Shown: positions 22,583-34,326 of the stretch, piece by piece | Position numbering within the stretch: the stretch's first letter is position 1 | Layout: the number at the start of each line of letters is the position of its first letter | From: Megascapheus bottae | Lineage: Eukaryota; Chordata; Mammalia; Rodentia; Geomyidae | Direction of reading: 5' to 3' | NCBI GenBank assembly: GCA_024803745.1 | Contig: JANJXV010000013.1 | Location: 1,984,001-2,048,000, forward strand | DNA length: 64,000 bases | Translations under genes and position numbers: made by a program | Notes under the pieces: generated by a model | Databases searched by the model: none | What the model saw: the letters and a program-made list of their open reading frames with translations, nothing else | Told to the model about the DNA's origin: nothing

Positions 22583-22699
22583 AGAAGGTAGAACAATAGT
22601 TATATTAGTTCTCTCCAACTTTGTCTCTAGATTTGACATCACTCGTATTAAAATAAAGTCAGGATTTTTTTAAATTTCTGTTTTAAAAATATTATTTTA

Positions 22700-23168
22700 A
22701 GCGGTGGTACATTCAACAAATGAGCTTATGATTATAATGTATTTTGGTCAATGTTACCACTTTCAACAATCTCATCGAACCCTCCCAACCTATTTTCCTT
22801 CACTTTTCATAATTTTGTAGAATATACATTTATTTTTGACTACATTTTCCCATTTCTTCCCTTCATTCATCTATCCCTTCCCCTGACTAACTCTACTCAC
22901 TTCCTGATGTCTGTGTTGTCAAATTATGATTTTGCCTAAAGAATTACTACTCTGAGTTGTATCTTGAATTTACTGTATTTAAATTATGTAACTGTATATG
23001 CTGCAAATTATCCATAGTAGTTAGCTATGTATTTATAAACTAATTCTAACTTACACGTGTGGAAGAAAATAATATTTTTTCCAAGTCTTTCCATTTTTTT
23101 TTAGCAAATGAAAGAGTATCATCCTTTTCTAATAGATAAATAAAATTACATTGTATGTATGTATGTAC

Positions 23169-23200
<32 letters not shown>

Positions 23201-23203
23201 GTG

Positions 23204-23236
<33 letters not shown>

Positions 23237-23575
23237 CATATTTCCCACTGAGGTTCATCTGGGCTGATTTCATACCTTGGTTATGGCAATTTGTACTGTT
23301 ATGCACATGTTGTCTTGGTAATTTACTTCTACCCTACTTTGTCATCTTTGTGATAAATGTCCAGGAGTAGGATTCTTGGATCATGGAGTAGTTGTATTTT
23401 TAGTTTTGGAGGAACCTCCATATTGCTTTCCAAAGTGGATGAACAAGTTTAATTCCCACCAACAGTGTATTAGGATTTCCTTTTCTTTTGTCCGCTCCCA
23501 TGCCAGCATCTGTCATATTGTTTATATGTGTGATAATGGTCATTCTAACTGTGATGAGGTTGTTGTTTTTAAATA
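22700..23575 (-). mobile_element. Old L1 fragment, 3' UTR and ORF2 C-terminus
   Basis: The right part (23345-23575) reads antisense L1 ORF2 C-terminal sequence ('cattgctttccaaagtggat', 'aattcccaccaacagtgtat', 'tggtcattctaactgtgatg'). The left part (22700-23000) resembles antisense old L1 3' UTR ('caacaatctcatcgaaccct'). A TATG/TA microsatellite lies inside. Confidence 0.75.
23152..23235. repeat. (TATG)n/(TA)n microsatellite
   Basis: TATG units passing into pure TA repeats, within the old L1 fragment. Confidence 0.95.
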
Positions 23576-24048
23576 TTAAAGAAAATTACACAATTATACT
23601 GGAAATGCTAATGACTTAGAATATCTAAAACTATTCTACCAAGAAAGAATAAATGGAAAGATATCAATCTAGTTGTTATTTGCATAAAGTAGTCAAGTCT
23701 AAGTGCTACTCTTGGCAAGTGCTCTGATGCAGAACTGAGTACACAAGTTATGCTAGAACAACTGGATATCTTTAGGCAAAAATGAAATAATTGGCTATTA
23801 ATTTAATTAAATAAATAAATAATCTTAGGCTTTAATATATAAAATGAAATATAAAATGTGAAATGATGAAACTTTTAGAATAAAAACACAGGAGAAAATC
23901 TTAGTGCTCTAGAACTAGGAAAAGAGATCTTGAATTTAATTCCCAAAGTATACTTTAGAGAAGAAAAATACAGAAAAACTGTACTTTATTAATGTTTAAA
24001 ATTTTACTCTGCCAGAACGTTTACTGAGAAGATAAAAAATAATTAGAC
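23576..24048. other. Unassigned AT-rich DNA
   Basis: No feature recognised. Confidence 0.4.
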
Positions 24049-24062
24049 AAAATATATTTCAG

Positions 24063-24258
24063 GGACTGGGAGTCTGGCCTAGTGGTAGAGTGCTTGGCTA
24101 GCATAAACAAAGACCCGGGTTCGATTCCTTGGTATCACATACATAGAAAAAGCCAGAAGTGGTGCTGTGGCTCAAGTGGTAGAGCTCTAGCCTTGAGAAA
24201 GCCCAAGAACAGTGTTCAGGCCCTGAGTTCAAGCTCTAAGGCTGGCAAAAAAAAGAGA
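24063..24258 (+). mobile_element. IDL-Geo SINE with perfect target-site duplication
   Basis: A complete dimer bracketed by aaaatatatttcag at 24049-24062 and 24259-24272. Confidence 0.95.
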
Positions 24259-24272
24259 AAAATATATTTCAG

Positions 24273-24720
24273 CCTACATGTTTAACGAAGGGCTGGTTAC
24301 CAGATCCTAGAAAGAATTCTCAAAACTCTGCAGCACATAAATAAGTAAACAATAAATAATAAATAGCAAACAGTCCAATTATACTATGAACAAAAGACAT
24401 GAAGAAACATTTCACCAAAGGAAAGATGCAGTGGCAGATAAGAGCATAAAAGATATTCATAATTGCTTGCCATTAAAGAAATGTCAATTAAAACAACTTA
24501 GATTGAATAAAATTTCATACCATTTGTTCCATTTATATAATATTCTGAAATCTATGCAAATAAAGGCTATGTTAGTGGTTATAAGAAGTATAGAAGAAGT
24601 GGTGGTGGAAGGCAAATTAGATGACTTCAAAAGGCAATGTGAAGGATGATTTGGGGCACTATATCTTCTGATTCTTGGCTATGCCAGTATCTTAAATGTA
24701 ATCCTATGCTACAAATTTGC
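24273..24720 (+). mobile_element. Old L1 fragment (ORF2 C-terminal part)
   Basis: Contains 'gacatgaagaaacatttcac', 'agatattcataattgcttgc', 'cattaaagaaatgtcaatta' and 'aaacaactta', the diverged equivalent of the L1 segment at 17920-17980. The limits are approximate. Confidence 0.65.
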
Positions 24721-24775
24721 AAGAGGTGATCCCTAGGGAAATGCAGGCATGCTATATTAATCTGGATATTATTCT

Positions 24776-25033
24776 GTTTTTTGTTGTTGTTCTTCTTTTT
24801 TGCTAGTCATAGAGCTTGAACTCTGGGCCTGGATGTTGTCCCTGAGTCATTTTGTGCTCAAGGCTAGAGCTCTACCACTTGAATCAAAGCAATACTTCCA
24901 GCTTTTTCTGATTAATTTCTTGGAGATAAGAGTCCCTTAGTCTTTCCTGCCTGGACTGACTTCAAACCATGATCCTCAGATCTCAACCTTCTGAGTAGCT
25001 AGGATTACAGGCGTGAACTACCGGCAAGTGGCT
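24776..25033 (-). mobile_element. 7SL/Geo SINE with perfect target-site duplication
   Basis: A full antisense dimer: Geo half at left ('agctctaccacttgaatcaa'), 7SL-type half at right ('tgagtagctaggattacagg'). Flanked by tggatattattct at 24763-24775 and 25034-25046. Confidence 0.95.
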
Positions 25034-25046
25034 TGGATATTATTCT

Positions 25047-26450
25047 TATACTTGCATGTGAATTTATAATTCTTTCAAAGTAAAAATTGCTAATAATAAT
25101 CTAATAATAATGAGTTGTATCTGGTTTTAAAAAGCATCCAAAGTATTCTCGTAGAATAAGAAAGCACTACATATATCTTCTACACATACAAGGACTTGTT
25201 CCAGGGATCTAATCTACAGTGAGAAACTGCAGTATGGGGAGAAAGTTGAATTACTGAAAATTATTTAAAAAAATTGAAATTTAAGGAGGAATTTCAGGAA
25301 AGAGATGCAAAAATGGAAATGAGATATGAAGGATGTGTGTCAGTTCAAACTTGGAGGACCAGGTATATATTTCAAAATCTCCTTCCCGCAAAGTCAGTCC
25401 AGAGAGTTGTCTTAAATGGATAAAGTTCCTGAATATCTTTTTACCAAAATATTCAATACTTAATATTTTTCCTGTGTCATGACAACTTCTTTTTCTCTAA
25501 ACCTTCAGGAAAATATTTTCTAGTTAGTTTTCAAAATTGAAAGTAAACAATTGTCATACTTCATTATTTCAGATGATGGTAAATAAGGATAACCATATAG
25601 AATGAAATTTCAATGAGAATAAGGGTCCAAGAAAAAATGAGGTTGAAAATAAAAGTTATCAAGGAAATAATGCCCAAATGCAGGACCCTTGAAGACTTCT
25701 TATGGTGTGAAAATCATAGTATGTAGATAGATATCAAAGCTCCAACTGCCCCTTCCCATCAATTTTTTAAAGCTAAGTAGGACTGGAAGCCAGTGAGTTT
25801 CTGTGATGGATGGCGTTTGGGCTACAGACATATTCTAAATTTAAGTTTCAGTACTGGTCAAGTTTTTCAGGAAGTCAGGCATGATAATTAGCCCAATCTT
25901 GAGCCACTTGACTACACTGCACTATGCATTTTATAGTGCATATGCTTTTCACTGATATTTTGTGTAGCACATTTATCCTTGGCTGGTATCAATCTAGAAT
26001 TTAGGAAACTAGCAAGCATGAAAAATGAGAAAGTGTGTGTCTTTTCGTGTATGCTTGCTGTTCCAGTGAGGGATTGTCCACGTGATCAGCCGTTTTCTAG
26101 GTCATCAGCCAGGTTGCTTTCTCTCAGTATTCTCATAACTAACTTCATGCACTTTCAAAGATAAAAGAAAAGATGTGAGTCCACCTCTCCCTGGCTCCTT
26201 CTTCATGCTTTCTAAACTTGGATAACTACATTGTCTTTCCTTGTAACTGTTTCCTGCATCTCATTCTTCAGGCTTTCCTCCACATTCTCTCTTCATCTTT
26301 TCCTGTTATCTGACACATGTTAACTAAACCTTGATATGAATTTTTTCACCAGAATTACCTTTAAGATGTCATTTATAAACATTTTCAAATGGCTTATGAT
26401 TTGAACAATCCTTCATCACGTTCCCTCAACAAACCCCAAAGATGAGTATT
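25047..26450. other. Unassigned DNA
   Basis: About 1.4 kb. No gene, RNA or repeat recognised. Confidence 0.45.
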
Positions 26451-26470
26451 TCAAATGCATATCTATTTTT

Positions 26471-26657
26471 TTTGCCAGTCCTGGGCTTGAGCTCAGGGCC
26501 TGAGCACTGTCCTTGGACTTTCTCAAGGCTAGAGCTCTACCACTTGAGCCTCAGCACCACTTCCGGCTTTTTTCTATATGTGGTACCAAGGAATCAAACC
26601 CAGGTCTTCATGCATGCTAGGCAAGCACTTTAACCACTAGGCCAAACTCCTGGCCCC
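26471..26657 (-). mobile_element. IDL-Geo SINE with 20-base target-site duplication
   Basis: An antisense complete dimer. A perfect 20-base repeat flanks it at 26451-26470 and 26658-26677, the longest clean duplication in the window, so it is probably among the youngest insertions here. Confidence 0.96.
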
Positions 26658-26705
26658 TCAAATGCATATCTATTTTTGAACTTTGGAAGGTTTCCTTTAG
26701 TTTTA

Positions 26706-26778
26706 CATGTATGTGTGTATGTATGTATGTATGTATGTATGTATGTATGTATGTATGTATGTACGTCTGTATGTATGG
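26706..26778. repeat. (TATG)n microsatellite
   Basis: A nearly pure tetranucleotide array. It abuts the 3' tail side of the antisense ID element that follows. Confidence 0.97.
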
Positions 26779-26855
26779 CAGTACTGGGGTTTGAACTCAG
26801 TACCCAGTGTTTACTAGGCACATGCTCAACCACTGAACCACATCCCTAGCCCTTT
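26779..26855 (-). mobile_element. ID-like SINE monomer
   Basis: The reverse complement begins 'gggctagggatgtggttcag' and carries ID-type A- and B-box regions. Its tail lies at the (TATG)n array. Confidence 0.85.
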
Positions 26856-27699
26856 TTTGTGATTTTTTTCAATTTCTTTTTTTTAAATTAACGTTGTTAT
26901 TGTACAAAGGAGTCAATTGTTAACAAAACTATTTGTGAAAAAAAATGATTTCACCTTTATGACAAATCCTTCCTTTATCTTCATATAGCTTATATTCATG
27001 ATACTCACTAGGGGATAAAAACAAGCCAGCAGAGACTCGGAGGAAAAGTATCATACGAGTGGCACAGGCTGAGAACTCAGTTTAGGGTGACAAACATCAC
27101 AGTGCTTTATTTCAAAGCCAGGCCCGTAGCTTTTCTACCTGAGTTATACAGCTAATGTATTCAAGCAAAATCTCTGAGCTGGGTTCTCTGCTTTCAAGAT
27201 GCCTACCAGCTGCATGGCTAATTTGGAACTTGAGTTAGCTTCTTTGCTGGAGTCACTGAGAATTCATTGTCATTCTAAGATGGACCTCCATGCACTCTCC
27301 TGTGGGTGGTGTCCCCTTATTAAGGGCAGTGACGGTACTCCCGAGGAAAGAAAATTTAGCAGACGGTAGAATCTGTGTTCTCCTAATTGCAACCAAGATG
27401 CCTTGCCTCCAAATTAAGAAAATAAAAATTCAATATGATGACCCATCCCTAGGTCCCCTGGCTGCTGATTCTGGAATTAGGAGTGTCCAATTTAGAAGAT
27501 CTGAGCAACCAGATCAGTGAGCAACCTGAGGCCTCTGTGGTCCTGAAGGTACAGCAAGATGAGCCAAGCAGTTTCTATGCACACATTGGATGGATGCAGA
27601 AGAACAGGGAGGGAAGGATGCTTACAGCTACAATTCAATACTGAACACAAAAGAAGGAGCAGCTCTGAAGAAATTAGCTTGCTCAAGTTGTCTTGGTTG
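26856..27699. other. Unassigned DNA
   Basis: No feature recognised. A 76-codon open frame near 27290 shows no family resemblance. Confidence 0.45.
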
Positions 27700-27855
27700 T
27701 TGTTTAGTTTATGCTGATGCTAGAACTTAAAATCGGGGCTGGAGCTCTGACCCTGGGCCCTCTTATACTAGATACAAGGCCAGCTTGGAATGTCAGTCCT
27801 CTGATCAGCTTCAGTAATTAGGATGACAGACGTAAGCCATCAGTGTCTAGCCTGT
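27700..27855 (-). mobile_element. 7SL-derived SINE, degraded
   Basis: Antisense pattern 'gcttcagtaattaggatgac' then 'agacgtaagccatcagtgtc', with remnants of the downstream unit to the left. Confidence 0.65.
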
Positions 27856-29354
27856 ATGAATTTTTACAATAGGTGACCACCAAATTCTAAGGGAGATGCA
27901 TTTTATTTTTCTGGACCAAATGCCAACAGAAGTAAGAGGACCCCAGAGAAGGCTCCTTGAGATTGCATGAGGTGACTCTGATCATACTGCTGGAGAAATA
28001 ATAAAGCTGAGCCACCATTTCACCCAGAAAGAATAAAAACTCATTGACAAAACTCTCCCAAGATGCTTTTTCAGCTACACTCTAGAGTCTTTCCTTCCAT
28101 CCACTCTTATAAAGCCTGTAGGTAAAAGCCCCAGGCCTCCCAGCCTAAAAATCATTTCTTAAAATATTTCCATTGCTTATGTGTGACAGGTGAATATTGG
28201 ATTCAAACTCAGGGACCTAGAATTGGGGCACAGGGAAAGTAAACAATTCTTGAGAAACAGAACCTAGAGGACACATTGTTCAGGTTTACTTAAAGGTCCA
28301 ATTATACAATAAAACACAAAGCTTTCACTGTCCTCCAACCTCCTCCTGGATATGCCCTCTTTTCTCCTCTGCTTTATTTCCCTGTGCATTTTCCCTCAGC
28401 AAGCCGTGCTGCTTCTTTACTCAGAAGCATATACACACTTCATTTGTTTTTTGCCCAGCAGTGAAACAGAATGGAGACAAGAATTACAGAGGCGTGTTGT
28501 GTACTAATGAAGGAAAAGGTTACAGATGTCAAAAGTTCTTAGTCTACTTGTTAATTGAACACATACACGCCTTCTGAATCATCAAAGCAAACAGACGGGA
28601 CTGATACTATGGGCAATCTAAATATACTTTCTGTTTGGCTTTGAAAATTGTTCTGTTCTGACATTTAAATACTGGTGTGCTCGGTGTTCAGAGAATTCAC
28701 AATTCAGAGGAGCCATATGGTACCGAAGGGCCAGCTGCCCTGCAGAGAACAAGCGATTTACCAATTCCAATCCTGCTAGATGCCTCCATACTCAAGAGTG
28801 TCCCAAGGAAGAAATGGTGCCAACACCCAGCTGACAAGAGATGTCTATGCTATCTCACTCATGGGACAGCTTGCTCTTTATCCTTGGTTTGAGCTACGAT
28901 GAGAGACTTCACATAGAAATAGAAAACTCACATTACCTAACTTCTTTTCTTTTTTCCAACAGTATGTATTAATTTTTCTTCAAGTGTATGGATCTCAGTA
29001 TATTAGTTCTATCTCTAATGATTGTTTTTCTTGCATTTATTGATTTGGTGATCTGAAAAGTTAAAATCATCTTTCCAGCTAAACTAATTTTGCAAAGGAT
29101 TATTTGGAACACAATGTCACCAAAAAGTCAAACTTCATTCAGATCAGCCTAAATAGAGTAGATCCACACATATCAGGGGAAAATGGTGAGGTCTTTCATT
29201 AGAGTAAGACACAGGTATTCATATGAAAGGGTGCCAATTGGGCCAAGCAAACAGAATAGGTTACAATACACTATGCATACCCCTTGCCTTTTACTAACTT
29301 GTTTTATTGGTTTGACTGACTAAGTAATATGACACTTTTGTCTTAAACCAGTAT
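27856..29354. other. Unassigned DNA
   Basis: About 1.5 kb without a recognised gene or repeat. GC content and repeat density look lower in interspersed elements than its neighbours. Confidence 0.4.
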
Positions 29355-29520
29355 ATGTTGCTCACGGCTGGTGTTCTACTTCCTTGAGCCATTTTTTCAT
29401 CCTGGATCTTTTATGCTTATTTTGGAGATGGAGTCTTATGGATGTTTCTGTCCAGACTGGCTTTGAATAATGATTATCCAGATCTCATCTTTATTAGCCA
29501 GGATTACTGATGTGAGCAAT
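29355..29520 (-). mobile_element. 7SL/Geo SINE, degraded
   Basis: Antisense: 'tggagatggagtcttatgga', 'ccagactggctttgaataat', then 'tagccaggattactgatgtg'. Heavily mutated. Confidence 0.75.
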
Positions 29521-29752
29521 ATTGTTAACAGTGATTATCTCAGCAGAGAGTTCCAGGAGAATACTAGATAGGCTAGGCTGGGTACCTTTTAATTTCGTGT
29601 CATATCGTTCAAAACACAGTATTGAAAAATTTGGGTTAATCATGCTGCATTTCATATTGCAAACTGTTTTGCAACAATTTATGGTTCTCTTCTTTGAACA
29701 TGTAAGATTTTTTTTAAAGCATAAAGACAAAAAATTTAAAATTATGATATTT

Positions 29753-29858
29753 TTCTATTTCAAAGTGCATTTTTGTACTTAATAGGTTACAGTTTTATTC
29801 CCATGTTTTTGTTCCCATTTCCCTCCCCAGCCCCCTCCCCTCATTGTTTTTCCCTCAG
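29753..29858 (-). mobile_element. Short L1 3'-end insertion
   Basis: Antisense L1 3' features ('ggttacagttttattcccat', then the C-rich complement of the polypurine tract) are flanked by aaattatgatattt at 29739-29752 and 29859-29872. About 35 bases next to the left repeat do not match other L1 ends here. Confidence 0.65.
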
Positions 29859-29974
29859 AAATTATGATATTTTAAAAGAAAATTTATCCAAATATGAACC
29901 ATTTTTAAACTTTTTTGGATATTATAGCTGACTTGTAAAAACTATTTTTAAGTAGTTGTACATAGTATTTGCCA

Positions 29975-30240
29975 TTCAATGAAGCTGTTTATGAAGCCAA
30001 TGCATCTTTACCAATATCACCCCTTTTGTCACTCTGTCACAACCCTCCCAACTCCATACCTTCCCTCAATTTTCTTCGTTTTGTAGGATAGGCATTGGAT
30101 TTTATCTGCAGTGTTTTAGCAAGCAAGGGAATTCTCTTGGCTGTGTAGTTTGCTATTTGATCTACTTTTGCTCACTTAAAATTCATTAGTTTGTCTTGAC
30201 ATATATTACTCATTTTAAGATTAACTTAGGTTTAATTCTA
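29975..30240 (-). mobile_element. Old L1 3' UTR fragment, tentative
   Basis: The sequence 'ccaatgcatctttaccaata' through 'ttttgtaggataggcattgg' resembles the antisense old-L1 3' UTR seen at 22740-22830. No target duplication is visible. Confidence 0.5.
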
Positions 30241-30294
30241 TTTAAATATATGTATATGCACTTTAAGATTTCTTTGATACTTATCCAACTCAAA

Positions 30295-30514
30295 CGAGGT
30301 GCCAGTGGCTCAAAACTATAATCCTAGCTACTCAGGAGGCTGAGATCTGAGGATTATAGTTTGAAGCCAGACAGTACAGGAAAGTCCATAAGACTCTTAT
30401 TTCTAATTAACCATCAACAAGCTAGAAGTGGAGCTTCTAGTATAGCCTTGAGTGCAAAAGCTCAGAAACAGCACCCTGACCTTGAATTCAAGTGCCAGGA
30501 CCAGCACCAAAAAG
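30295..30514 (+). mobile_element. 7SL/Geo SINE
   Basis: 'aatcctagctactcaggagg' and 'ctgagatctgaggattatag' form the left half; 'aagactcttatttctaatta' and a mutated Geo half follow. Confidence 0.9.
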
Positions 30515-31099
30515 CAGTTTGCCAAAACTCATACACAAGGTAGACCAAAATGTTAACAGATTATAAGAGGTAATTGTCTCTGGGGAGACTGAATTCAGGA
30601 AAGCTGTCAAATGTATAGTTGATTCTAAGAATACATGATCACATGTTATTAACCTCCCAAGGCATTCATGCATACCGTGAAGAGGTATCTATTTTATTTT
30701 TTTAAAACATCTTTATCAGAAATGATTTCTTAAAATGTATAACATGAACAGATGGGAAAGTGTGACTATTACAAACAGTTTCAACTTAATAATTGCTTAT
30801 CATTTGTCAATTATATATACTAATTCACAGATGATTATAGTTCCTTATTTCTCTGTGGCCATCAGAAAACAGGTGGAGTAAACTTATGAACCTTGAAGTC
30901 TGTACAGCACTAGAGAAGCATAAATAGGCTCAGGACATACAAAATTGTTCAGAGCTGCATAAACCCTGATGTATTGAAAGCTACAGAAAGGAAAAAGCAA
31001 TTTCTCCAGGGATACCAGGAAGATATCTCAGATTAGATTCTATTTCACCTAACGGCACCTTCAAGTAGAGAACAGTATGATTAAAGGACAATGATGTAT
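30515..31099. other. Unassigned DNA
   Basis: No feature recognised. Confidence 0.4.
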
Positions 31100-31324
31100 C
31101 TGGTTCCAGTGGGTCATGCCTGTAATCCTAGCTTACTCGGGAAGCTGAGATCTAAGGATCATTGCTTGAAACTATGTAGGAAAGCAAAGTGTGTGAAATT
31201 TTTATCTTCAACTAACTACTCACTTCTGGAAGGAGAGCTGTAATTAAATGGTAGAGTGCTAGTTTTGGGCACAAAACCTTACAATAGTGCCCAGGCTTTG
31301 AGTTAAAGCCCCAGGACAAACAAA
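31100..31324 (+). mobile_element. 7SL/Geo SINE, diverged
   Basis: 'catgcctgtaatcctagctt' opens the left half. The Geo-type half is recognisable near 31235-31310 and runs into a CA microsatellite. Confidence 0.85.
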
Positions 31325-31384
31325 TGCACACACAAAGAAAGACAGAAGCGCGTGTGCGCATACACACACACACACACACACAAA

Positions 31385-31426
<42 letters not shown>
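31325..31426. repeat. (CA)n microsatellite
   Basis: Interrupted CA array with a short CGTGTGCGCA interruption, located at the 3' tail of the preceding SINE. Confidence 0.97.
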
Positions 31427-31578
31427 AGGATGTGACCTACTAAAGATTTAATAAAAACATGGAATTATAAATTATTGTCAATGCCATCATATATTTTCAA
31501 CAAAATAAAAACAAGCTGGAAATATGGACAGTATATAATACACTCAAAATTTATTATATAGTTTAAAAATATTTTCCA

Positions 31579-31765
31579 GGGCTGGGAGTGTAGCGTAGGA
31601 GTAGAGTGCTTGCCTAGCATGCACACAGCCCTGGGTTCGATTCCTTGGAACCATGTACACAGATGAAAAGCCAGAAGTGATGCTGTGGCTCAAATGGTAG
31701 AGTGCTATTCTTGAGAAAAATCAAGAAAAACTCAGGCCCTGGGGTTCAAGCCGCAGCACTGGCAA
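31579..31765 (+). mobile_element. IDL-Geo SINE, older copy
   Basis: The left half is 'gctgggagtgtagcgtagga'; the Geo half is also recognisable. Flanked by an aged 14-base repeat (12 matches) at 31565-31578 and 31766-31779. Confidence 0.9.
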
Positions 31766-31779
31766 AAAAATACTGTCCA

Positions 31780-33139
31780 TAATGAAATGTTCCTTAAGTA
31801 AATTATAGTCAATATGTGAATAGAAAAGATTTGTATTGCTCATCTCAAGTGTTTACATTTGATTTATCAATTATACTATAAGAAAGCTTAAAACAAAAAA
31901 AATGTAAAAGTAGGACATAGCCCAGGTCTGGGCAGTATTATGAAAATATTATATAAGTGCATTTGTACCCACAAATACATTCATCTGGCACATAGTATTT
32001 TTAGTGGAAGGTCTCTTTCTGAGCATTTAACACCTGTGGTTTTTTTCTGTATAAATCTCTTGGTCTGTTAAAACTATATATAAAGAACAGCAGTTGGAAC
32101 TATATAGCCAAAATCTGTTTGTACCTAGTTGCTCAGATGTCAGTCCACATGTCATTGTGTTATTTACTGCCTTTCTTCTGAGTAAACTTTCTGGGATGTT
32201 GGACTTGTTTCCTCTGCTATTGTTATATCCCTGTGCTATTCTAGAATGTATTCAAAACAAGCGATCAGCCAGGGATCCTTGGAAAATGGGTTGATGTTAT
32301 AAAATAAAGCCTGGAGGAAGAGAGGGAGTTGTATTTACTCCTGCAGTCCTTTCCTGGACAAATGTGTCTTTTCTTCCAGACTGGATGATCAGGCCTGTGT
32401 GGCTGTGTGACCAGGTCACCTACAGGCTGGTAACTGGTGGATTGCCTCACCTAATCTCCATTTAGAGCCATCTGTAACAGTATTGCACTTCTTAGGAAAT
32501 CTGGCTTCCTTCTGTTATTCCAATGGCAACTTTTTTTGGTATTACAGACTCAGGAAAAATAACATTTGATTACTTCATACTTATGCTTGGAACATTTGGG
32601 AGCTCTGATTTGGTCAATGTGATTTTACAGAAAGGAAGCAAACTGACATTTTTGTAGTTACACAATTTGGTGGTGAACTCAGCTGCTGATTTTTTGAGCC
32701 ACAAGACCAGAACTTTTCCACTGCCTTTTAATGGACTTGACTTTTGCATTATTTTGTGATTTTTTTCTTAGTTTTAGGGAATACAGTAACTTTTCTGTAA
32801 TTAAACCAGGTAGACAAGTTTGGAGCTTTTAGAACAGAGAGGTGACATTGAAGCTAGTTCCAGAGTGGTGATTATTTCATGGGTGGGATTCTGCTTCATG
32901 GATGATGAATTCAGTCTGCATTAAGAAGTAAATGTTGCCTGACAGTACTGCACAAAGGTTACACGAATACAGAGCTAGGAGGACCTACTTGCATGAACTG
33001 TTTTCCTCTTCATTTCAAGTCATTGATGTTTCCTCCACAAAAATTTCTCAGTTGTGTGGATGGCAGATGTTAATGTTAACAGAGATCTCAGCAAGCCTGG
33101 GTAAAAAGCAACATGGGAATCTTTGCAGATCACTCCCTA
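31780..33139. other. Unassigned DNA
   Basis: About 1.4 kb. No gene or repeat recognised. Confidence 0.45.
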
Positions 33140-33154
33140 CACACAAATACATTT

Positions 33155-33344
33155 TTTTTTTGCCAGACTTGGGCTTGAGCTCGGTGCCTGAGCACTGTCC
33201 TTGGACTTTCTCAAGGCTAGAGCTCTACCACTTAAACCTCAGCACCACTTCCAGCTTTTTTCTATGTATGTGGTACCGAGGAATTAAACCCGGTCTTCGA
33301 GCATGCTAGGCAAGCACTCTACCTCTAGGCCAAACTCCCGGCCC
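33155..33344 (-). mobile_element. IDL-Geo SINE with perfect target-site duplication
   Basis: An antisense complete dimer flanked by cacacaaatacattt at 33140-33154 and 33345-33359. Confidence 0.96.
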
Positions 33345-33510
33345 CACACAAATACATTTGTTTATTTGTTTGTGTGCTGGGAAGTGCATTGTTTCTAGAG
33401 ATCTTTCACCCTACAATTTAATAGTTTAGCAAGAAAAAAAAGTGCTACTTTCGTTTGTGTAGTCATCTATTCCTATAAGTTCATCCTTTATTATTGCCTT
33501 CTTCTAACCC

Positions 33511-33570
33511 CCTGTCAATAGATGCAAAAAAAGCATTTGATAAGATCCAACACCCCTTTATAATAAAAGA
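33511..33570 (+). mobile_element. Isolated L1 ORF2 fragment
   Basis: About 55 bases match the reverse-transcriptase motif-A segment: S-I-D-A-K-K-A-F-D-K-I-Q-H-P-F in frame. This is a tiny L1 island with nothing recognisable from L1 on either side. Confidence 0.75.
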
Positions 33571-33575
33571 AAATA

Positions 33576-33954
33576 TAAGAGTTCCTTTGGAAGCAGGTAA
33601 ATTGATCACCTCAGATTTAATATCCTCTAACCTATAATTAATCACAAACATCTGCACTAGAAATCATCAGTGCATTGTGAAACATATTGGTTAAACAAGC
33701 ATTTATTATGTATGCACTCTATTTTAGACTATGCTAAAATCTAAGAATCCCAAACATGTAAGAGACTATTCTTCTTAGTTCATAATATAAAAATTTGGAG
33801 AAACAATTATAGTGAAACATGATTGGCAATGAACAGTATAAAAATGGAAGGTTAGAAAATGAACAAAGATGCCTATCACAATGTCTGATGATTGTAGCTC
33901 CTTGATAAATACTTGTAAAAGTAATTTTCTAGTATTCACAGTGGAGGAAGTCAG
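33576..33954. other. Unassigned DNA
   Basis: Nothing recognised. Confidence 0.4.
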
Positions 33955-34148
33955 ATGCAGGTACTCACATCTATAATCCTGGCTATTCAGAAGGCTGGCA
34001 TCCTGAGGATCATGTTTCACAGTCAGATATTTATTCTCCAAAATAGCTAGCAAAAAATTGGGATGGAGGCCTAGCTCAAGTGGTAATGCAGTAACTGTGA
34101 AAGTAAGCCAAACAGAGGTAAGACTCAGAGTTTAAACCCTAATAACCT
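33955..34148 (+). mobile_element. 7SL/Geo SINE, interrupted by L1
   Basis: A degraded 7SL-type half ('ctataatcctggctattcag') and Geo-type half ('tagctcaagtggtaatgcag'). An L1 3' end inserted near its 3' boundary; the SINE tail may continue at 34312-34335. Confidence 0.75.
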
Positions 34149-34311
34149 TAGGGAAGGGGGGAAAAACCAAGATCGGTGGGAGGTGTGGGGGGGGAGGGAA
34201 ATGGGTACCAAGACATGTGAAAGGGTATCAATGTACGTGAATTAATGCACCTTCTATCTGGCAAATATCATGTAACCCTTTTACTAATTACAATAAAAAA
34301 TGCAAAAAAAT
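34149..34311 (+). mobile_element. L1 3' end with perfect target-site duplication
   Basis: A 5'-truncated L1 starting in the polypurine tract and ending 'actaattacaataaaaaa'. Flanked by aaaccctaataacct at 34134-34148 and 34312-34326. Confidence 0.95.
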
Positions 34312-34326
34312 AAACCCTAATAACCT

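Noticed and set aside
26471..26657. Possible tRNA genes at A/B-box-containing sequences
   Set aside because: These are the tRNA-derived left halves of IDL-Geo and ID SINEs; no cloverleaf-quality tRNA was found.
26706..26778. Regular short repeats resembling an array
   Set aside because: Pure (TATG)n microsatellite without distinct spacers; CRISPR arrays are not expected in a mammalian genome.
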